From Bombyx mori (taxonomy: Eukaryota > Arthropoda > Insecta > Lepidoptera > Bombycidae): 64,000 nt of DNA. This document shows positions 23,401 through 32,400 of this stretch, in pieces (positions within the stretch are counted from its first letter, which is position 1; every line of letters starts with the position of its first letter). The DNA lies in NCBI RefSeq assembly GCF_030269925.1, contig NC_085127.1:4843501-4907500 (forward strand), in the 5' to 3' direction. A program made the translations under genes and the position numbers. The notes below the pieces were generated by a model. It searched no databases. It saw nothing but the letters and a program-made list of their open reading frames with translations, and was not told the DNA's origin.

Positions 23401-26400
23401 GAAATTGTTTTTTTATGAGTATATAGCCTATATAGTATATAGCTTTCGGCTCGGGTGGCAATTTTACACGCGGGAGGAAATGTCCTACTTTTCTCCCTTG
23501 GTGCACAATGTACTATTGGTAGAGCTGAATGGTGACTGTGTGGAAATGCCCAGGAGCGCATGGCGACGCGGTACGCGCGCGACACGCACCACTACTGCCT
23601 GCACCTGGACGGCGGGCTCGTCATCGACGGCCACCGCATGGGCGGCGACGGCAGGTTCGTCAACCACTCCTGCCGACCCAACTGTGAAATGCAGAAGTGG
23701 ACTTCTAATGGTGATTGCGGATTTCCTACTTTAACACTAATCATACAAACACTCACTGGTACCTATTTCTACTATAGCAGGAAGATAAATAAATAAATAA
23801 TAAATAAATAAATATTTACTAACAATCACGCCACGTTAATTGGTCCCGTGATAAGTTCGTAAAGAACTTGTGTTACAGGTACCAGATAACGGAAATAAAT
23901 GTAAGATTTTTATTATACACATACATATATTTAATATACATCCATAACCCTGGAAAAGACATTTATATTTATCATACAAATATCTTCCCTTGGCGGGATT
24001 CGAACCCGCAACCCCCTTGTGTAGTGACCATGTCACTTACCACTACACCAGACGGCCGTGGTATACGGCAAGTATTACGCAAAATAAACAAAACCAAACA
24101 AAAAAAGTATAATAACTGTAGATTAATTGGTAAGAAAAATGCATGAAGTCAAATGTGCAAAAGCATTAAGATGGCACGTGCATTTTCAATGCAAAAAATC
24201 AAAATGGTTCATTTGACCCATTATGATATTTTTAGTGTTAAAAACTCTGGAGACGTTCGTAAATGTGTTGTTATAACGAACGATTTGATTGCAGGCACGT
24301 TTCGTATGGCCCTGTTTGCTCTGCGGGACATCGAGTCGGGCGAGGAATTGACTTATGATTACAACTTCTCGCTGTTCAATCCGGCAGTCGGTCAGGTATG
24401 AATACCCATCATAATAACATTCAAGAAAATACCGTCGAACAATTTTTTGTTCGTTGTTACACTACGAGTATTTTATTGTGTTGAGTTGTATTAAAAAATT
24501 CACGCATTAGAGGCCCTATAACTAATTTTTTTAAGGGATTTTATGACCTGATAACTAAGACCTTTAGGTCCTGTCTTATTTTAATTTATATTCTTATTTT
24601 TATGAAAAATGATAATGGTGTAAAATGAAATGAAGATGATTAATTTGAGACATTTCAACTGGGATGAAATAAAATGAAATGAGATGATATGGGATGAAAT
24701 ATAAGGCTTTCCTGTGATATAGATAATTTAAAAATTTGTACAATTGCTGCCAGTTGAAGGTTCTTTGATTTCTGGCATTGTTCGATAGTTTGTTATTGAT
24801 TTGTAGATTAGATATTGTTTGTCATTTCATATATTAAACGTAATTCACATTAATTGGCAGTCAGAATACAAGTTTAAAAAAAAAACCTTTTCAGCCTTGT
24901 AAATGTGATTCGGAAGATTGTCGCGGTGTGATTGGTGGAAAATCGCAGCGCATCACCAAACAGCCACTGAAGACCCAATCACGGACGCCGTCAAACGCGT
25001 CCAACCAATCGCTAGGCTCCAACGGAAACCAACCACGGGTAGGTCGACCGAGGAAAGCGGTCAAATGCAACAAGAAGTCTGAACAGCAGGCTGTTAGTAC
25101 ATGCGACATCAAGAACATGACCATACTGAAGTACCAACAGCACTTGAACAAACTGTGGCAGGAACCACAAATGAAACCTCTCACGGCGAAAGAGAGGAAT
25201 CTGGTCAAGGAGCGACACTGTTTCCTATTTAGAAACTTGGAAACTGTAAGTAAACTTTAATGATCTACTCTAGGCCTAGTGCCTGATATATTGTACCCTT
25301 TAAAGTTCACATAACAACAGACAAATATTAAGCGTTTGCCTCTAAATCATATCATTGAAAAGCCCATGCACACTGTCAAATTTATTGTAAGGCAAACCAG
25401 TGAACGTAATCAGACAAAACACAATTGAATAAAGTTTATGGGCAGTTATTGTGAAACTCTTCAGAATGTGCAATAAAATAAAACATTAACAACTAAAACA
25501 TGTTTTAATGTTAGTTTAAAAAATCGAAATCTGTCGTATGATGTGCCTCGAAAAACTTGCAAATGATGTAGTGATTTGATTTTTGGTAAACATTTTTTGT
25601 TAATAAAAAAAAAGTTAAATTATCCGACAAAAATCTTCTTAGAATATTGATGATTGCCGTTTGATTGATTAATAATAATTCTGTTCGCAGGTAAAACGCA
25701 TGCGCGATCGTATGTCTCTCTCATTGCCGGCGTCGCCCCCCTCCCCGCCCCCACCCCCGGCGACACCTTCGAACACGCAGGACGTAGTCATGGTGGATCC
25801 GCTGCTCCTCCCAGACACTATGAACCCGGAGGTCTTCATATCTCGGTTACAAATGCTGCGAGCTTCCAAAGACGATACTGTGAAGCGACTCATCCGGATA
25901 GAAGATGACCCGGCACTGTCGCGCCGCGAGCGACTAACGAGTGTCTTTAAAGCCCTTTACAGAGCCATAGTTAGTGCTAAAGGTGAGTTCAAGTTAATAA
26001 GTCAGAACTTTTTTGAATAATAAAAAAAACATTTTTTAATAAAAAAAAACTATTAGTGTGAGAAAAAATATAAAACCTCTGATTGTTTGAGGGAATAATT
26101 AAAGAGTCATTATAAAAACGATTTCACTGTCTGCATACATAGGCTACAGTTTATTTTGATAAAAAATAGTTTTTAGTTCGAATGTAATGTAATGTAATCT
26201 GTCCGTCCCATTGTTCAAGTTGATGACTGTGTTTTGGCAGAAATGGCCCAGATGTTGATAACCTGGTATTTTTACTTTTACTTGTTTTTCTTATTTTTAA
26301 TAGTGGTAGGACCTCTTGTGAGTCCGCGCGGGTAGGTACCACCACCCTGCGTATTTTTGCCGTAAAGCAGTAATGCGTTTCGGTTTGAAGGGTGGGGCAG

Positions 26401-29400
26401 CCGTTGTAACTATACTTGAGACCTTAGATCTTATATCTCAAGGTGGGTGGCGCATTTACGTTGTAGATGTCTATGGGCTCCAGTAACCACTTAACACCAG
26501 GTGGGCTGTGAGCTCGTCCACACATCTAAGCAATAAAAAAAAATTTAGAGCTTGTCATCATTTGATGTTGACGTTGTGACGTTTAATAGTTGCGGTAATC
26601 ACTAAAAATAATAATGCCAAGAAATTTGAATGATCTGCTTTCACAGACGAGAAGGACAAGCTGCTGTGCGCACCTCTACTTAAATCGAAGTCGGATCGCA
26701 AAGCTCAGGATTCTCACAACGGTCCCGATCTGGCCACCGTAGAGCAGAACATCGAGAGCGGACGATACGAAACGGTGGTTCAATTTGAGGCCGATGTGAA
26801 CGCAGCTTTATCGGCGGTGATGCGGGAACACGGACGAAATTCTAACCTGGGCAATATTGCTCTGCAACTGAAAAAAGTAAGTAAAAACGATTTAATAAAA
26901 AATACAAACATGTTGTATAAAAAAGTGTCGTAAATAGATATTATAAATATTTTAATGGCACGTGCAAAGGCGAACTTAACTCCTACTAGATGACTACTGA
27001 CAAAATAAAATAATGAATCCGATTAAGACTTCAATTTAAATTCTTATCATTTAATAATACACACAAGTTTATAAATAGCATACATTAATACTGGAAGTAC
27101 ATAATGTGTTGAATGAACCAGACATTTTTTGCAACAATTTCAATGAAAAACCCAATTTGACATAAACTTTTAATAAATAGTGAATGTTTATTATTTACGA
27201 CATTATTTACGATCGTAACTATATTTTAAGTGGATTGCAAATACAATTTTTCGATTGAAATAAAATAGTTGGTATTTCTAAAATATTTTTGGAATACTTT
27301 AAAATCCATTGAATTTTAACTACGAATCAATTAATCTGCCTTCAGGTATACAATACTGCCAAAACGGATATCTCGGAGCATTTGTCTAAAATTCTCGGTC
27401 CTGACGAACCTCTGCCGCCTGGATTCTTACAGAAAACGAAGACAGGTACAGTTAATTTATTTAATTGTAAATAAGCTAGATGAAGAAGCGCTTTAGCCAT
27501 GTTGATAATATTATAGTGATGGATGTTAATCTCTGTAGTTTAATTGTGCATGAAGTAACTTTGAAAGTTCAACACGCTCAGGATTTCTTCTGACTGTGTC
27601 TGAAATTTATAACATTTTTCTATTTGAATCTGATCACGTTCCCAATATCGTGGACTGGGAGATTAATTGTAACAAACATACAGAGAGACAGATAAAAACA
27701 GTTTTTATTGTTAAAAGATTTATTTATTTTAAAGGTACCCTATTTATTTATTTCGGTTATCGATATTTCGTAATTAGCTTTATTGCTTCCAATATGTTAA
27801 GCAAATCAGGAGATATTTTTCCATTTATTTTTGTTGGGCGACCTACAGCTATTATTTCCTATTTTCTGCTGTACATTCATCTTTTAAACCACCTAACCTC
27901 TAATATATATTATGACTAGTTGACCCGGCAGACTTCGTAATGTGAGGCATTATCGATAAATAAGAGACCTCAACTTTTGTATAAAATAAACTTAAAACAA
28001 ACAAAAGGAATCCATCCGACGGGGGACACATCAAAGGAAAAACAAAATTGTTATTTTTATTTAATTCCGAGCATTTTCATATTTATCTACCTTCTCTGGA
28101 CTTCCACAAATAATTAAAGACCAAAATTAGCCACCATTTTTATATATATAGATATAGATTTAGAATTTTAATGTCAGGAAATAGTCGTAAACACTTGCTG
28201 TAATAAATTTGTATGGATATAATGTGTTAACCAATATTGTTAATGACAGAGGAGGTGATAATGTGCATCTGCGGTCTGCACGTGGAGGAGGGGCTCATGG
28301 TGCAGTGCGGCGCGGCGCGCTGCGGCGTGTGGCAGCACGCGCGCTGCATGCGGGTCACCGACACCGCGCAGCAACACTACTGCCATCTCTGCAAACCGAA
28401 CAAGGTAACGTCATGGCGTGTGGCCTCGTCGATATGGATTATTATCTCGATTTAAAAAAAAACACATTAAAAAATAGTATTATAAATATAAAGCTAAAGT
28501 AGACTAATATTTTAGTTATGTCTGTAATTTTAGAACGTCAAAATTGAATGCAGCATTTATTTAAAGTTAACGGCTCGTGAACTTGAGTTCAATTTTAAGT
28601 CTAAATAACAAAGGCAGGAACGTATGGGACAATTGTACCACCATAAAGTTTCATGTCTTTTCATATAGTTTTATTTATTTGACAGATATCATTGTCGAAT
28701 ATAATTTTAATGATCAGATTTTTAGAACTTTGCAAACATAGGTATTGTGCTTTCATACGTAGTGAGTTTTTAACGGGAACGCAGAAATCTCATGTGGCGC
28801 TCTTAAATTATATTAAATATTTTAGTGTTTTGTGGTGTTATATTAAATGATTGTGTTAGCATTTTATGTAAGGTTATGCAGAGAAAGTACTAAAATATAA
28901 TGAATAAGATTTCACGGTGCTTTACGAGTGTTTCCATGTTCTGCCAAAATAAATTTTTTGTCGATTCATCCGTTTGGACCGGCAAAGGATACACAGCCCA
29001 CACAGCCAAGCTTTCCAATTATTTTTTATCAAAAAAGTCATTGTCGTTAAATCTATACTGCTGTAGAGGTAATTTTTGTCTGTCCGTACAGTATCGATTG
29101 TATTCCGTTTAGTAAAGCAGTTTTTCCTTACACACGCCAATTTTCAAAAACTTATAATGCGTTTTGTTATCAATGATCAACGTTTAGTTGGTATCTTTTT
29201 TTCAAATACGTTTTTTTTTTGTTTTTGCAGAGTTTTAAAAATATAATAAATACACGAAAACTTTTGGATTGTTACTCTTTATAAATCAGACAACTCTTAT
29301 AAGGAAACAATAAAAAATAATAGTGGTACAAAAATTGCCGTTCATCTTTGGACCCTCCTCGTAGTCTGAGATACAATAATAATACTTTATCTAATTCTCA

Positions 29401-32400
29401 AATCACCAGGTTGATCGTGAAATACCTCTCGACGAATACACAGAAGATGGACATCAATTCTACTTGACTCTGATGAGGGGCGACCTCCAGGTCAGGCAAG
29501 GTGACACTGTCTACGTACTGCGAGATATTCCGATCGATGATAAACATCCTGACGTCAGCCAGAAGAACGGGCTAGATAAGAATGAGTCTCCTAAAACTAA
29601 GAGAGTTGACAGAAAAAAACTCAAACACCCTGTTAAAGGAAAGGAGAAACTTGATGAATCAGCTCAGGATAAGGTGTGTCTTCTTATAACTTTTTTTTAT
29701 TGCTTAGATGGGTGGACGAGCTCACAGCCTACCTGGTGTTAAGTGGTTTCCGCAGGCCATAGACATCTACAACGTAAATGTGCCAGCCACCTTAAGATAT
29801 AAGTTCTAAGGTCTCAGTATAGCTATAACGGCTGCCCCACCCTTCAAACCGAAACGCATTATTGCTTCACGGCAGAAACAGGCAGGACGGTGGTATCTGC
29901 CCGTGCGGACTCACAAGAGGTACTACCACCTTCCAAAATGATATATTAGTATTGCTTTATAACTAAAAAGTGCCCTGCGGTTGCACATTACATGCACATT
30001 AAATGTGTTATTCAGAAGGAATAGTAAAACATTGCTCTTTTCCTAGATACTCCTATTTTTTAATATGATAAGACTCAGGTCTGTAAACTACGAGTCCTAT
30101 AGAAACGGTTATACCATGTTGCTATTCGTATACGTTGCTGTTGTATATGTATATGATAAATCTTTTATATAAAATCTCATTTAGTGAGCGGCTAAATCGC
30201 TGTAGGAGTAATGATGACAAATTTAAATTATTATCTAATAGATTATATTTTTTGTATTTATTGAATGTTTTTGAAATTAAGATTTCATGGAAAGTTTAAA
30301 GGCTCTGACATGGCAACAGTTACTTTGCTTTAAACATAGTATTGGTATGTCCATTACCAATTCAAGCTACTTTTCTTATATCTAACATTTTTTTTACATT
30401 AATTCTTACCTTGAGGCATGAGACAGGTGATTAATCTGAAGCTTTTTAATGATTGTAGGAGTCCGAAGTTCGCAAACACACGTACCAGACGATAGGAGCC
30501 GTGCCGGTCTCGGAGCTGGACATCTTCAGAGTGGAGAGGCTGTGGAAGCACAAGCACACGCGGGAGCGGTACGTCTACGGACACCACTACCTGCGCCCGC
30601 ACGAGACCTTCCACGAACCTACCAGGAAGTTAGTATCGTGCATTTACTAGAGCTATAAGTAAATAAATAATATGTACAATTAAATTTTGTAAAAATTAGA
30701 ACAGTATGTCTTCTGTTCGCTTATGGGTGCTAAGAACATCATCGCCACCACACAGTGATGTCCTCGCTAAGATTCTGAGTGGAATAAAGTACAATGTCAT
30801 TGTGTTTGCGAATTTTAGTATCAGAGTTGATTACGTCAAAAAAATGGTAAAAAAAAGTATTCTTAATTAATACCAAGATCAATTACTTGACCTTGTGATT
30901 ATAAACGAAATTATAATTGGAATATAAATTTCATCAGGTTCTTCCACAACGAAGTAATGCGCGTTCCTTTGTACGAGGCGGTGCCGATAGAGCTCGTCAT
31001 GTCGCAGTGCTGGGTTATGGATCTCAACACTTTTTGTAAGGTGAGGACAAAGAATTTATTCAAAAAAACTACTTCATATCGCTCTGGGGTAGGCCGCGTG
31101 TCTGTCCACAAAAGTAATATATTAAACAGGCATTCGACGACGTCTCGTGGTGTCCCACTTCTAAGGATTTACAGTGTGGGTCTGAGTGATCGCTAAACAA
31201 GAAGGTTTGCAATGTGACTGTTCCGTGTACTCCAAAGCGACTTTTTTTTTATTGCTTAGATGGGTGGACGAACTCACAGCCCACCTGGTGTTAAGTGGTT
31301 ACTGGAGCCCATAGACATCTACAACGTAAATGCGCCACCCACCTTGAGATATAAGTTCTAAGGTCTCAACTATAGTTACAACGGCTGCCCTACCCTTCAA
31401 ACCGAAACGCATTACTGCTACACGGCAGAAATAGGCGGGGTGGTCTACCCGCGCGGACTCACAAGAGATCCTACCACCAGTAATAACATAACGTTTTCAG
31501 GGTCGTCCGGTGGGCGCGTCGGAGTCGCACGTGTACATCTGCGAGCTGCGCGTGGACCGGTCGGCGCGGCTGTTCGCCAAGTCGCGGCCCAAGTACCCGC
31601 TCTGCACGAGACCCTACGCCTTCGCGCACTTCCCGCAGCGCCTCAAGATCTCTAGGACTTACGCTGTGAGTACTAATGTCGCCGTACACAACTGCGGTTT
31701 ACCTACCCAAAATAAATTGATAGTCTGTGCAGAAAAGTAGGTGGTAATCTGTACTAAGAATATTTTCAAATTATCAAGACTTTTTGGCGGGAACGCGAGG
31801 AGTGAAGTTGTGTGATTTGTTTTATTTTGTCTATTTAGTGTTTCTTCGGGTTTAAATGTGTAATAATGGTGGTTTATTAACCGTTTAATATCTGTGAAAG
31901 TGCACAAATGTGGGAAAATGAAACAAAGCCGCTGGACGTAACTTCTCGGGATCCTCCAAAAAGTCCACTGAAAAATCTTAGTAAATGACCACCATTTTAC
32001 TGAGATTAGATTTCATCTCGTATCATCTCATTTAATTTCATCCTAGTTGATTAATGTCTCAAATTAATCATTTTCATTTCATTTCACTCCATAATATCAT
32101 TTTTCATAAAATTAAGAATATAGATTAAAATAAGACATGACTTAAAGGTCTCAGTTACCAGGTCATAAAATCTCTTAAAAAAAAAAAAACAAATTATCAA
32201 GACAAAGTTATAAAAAGTTAAAAACTAGTGAAACTAGGATGATGTCATTAACGCCAGGCTATCGTCTTGCGAGAAATCTGAAAGATAATTTAAACATTAA
32301 ATTTTCGTCGTGATAGTCAATGTTTACCTAGTAATTAAGTAGAATTTGTCATATATAGATTAAGTAATTTACGAAATCATCATGAATTTAACTAGTAAAC

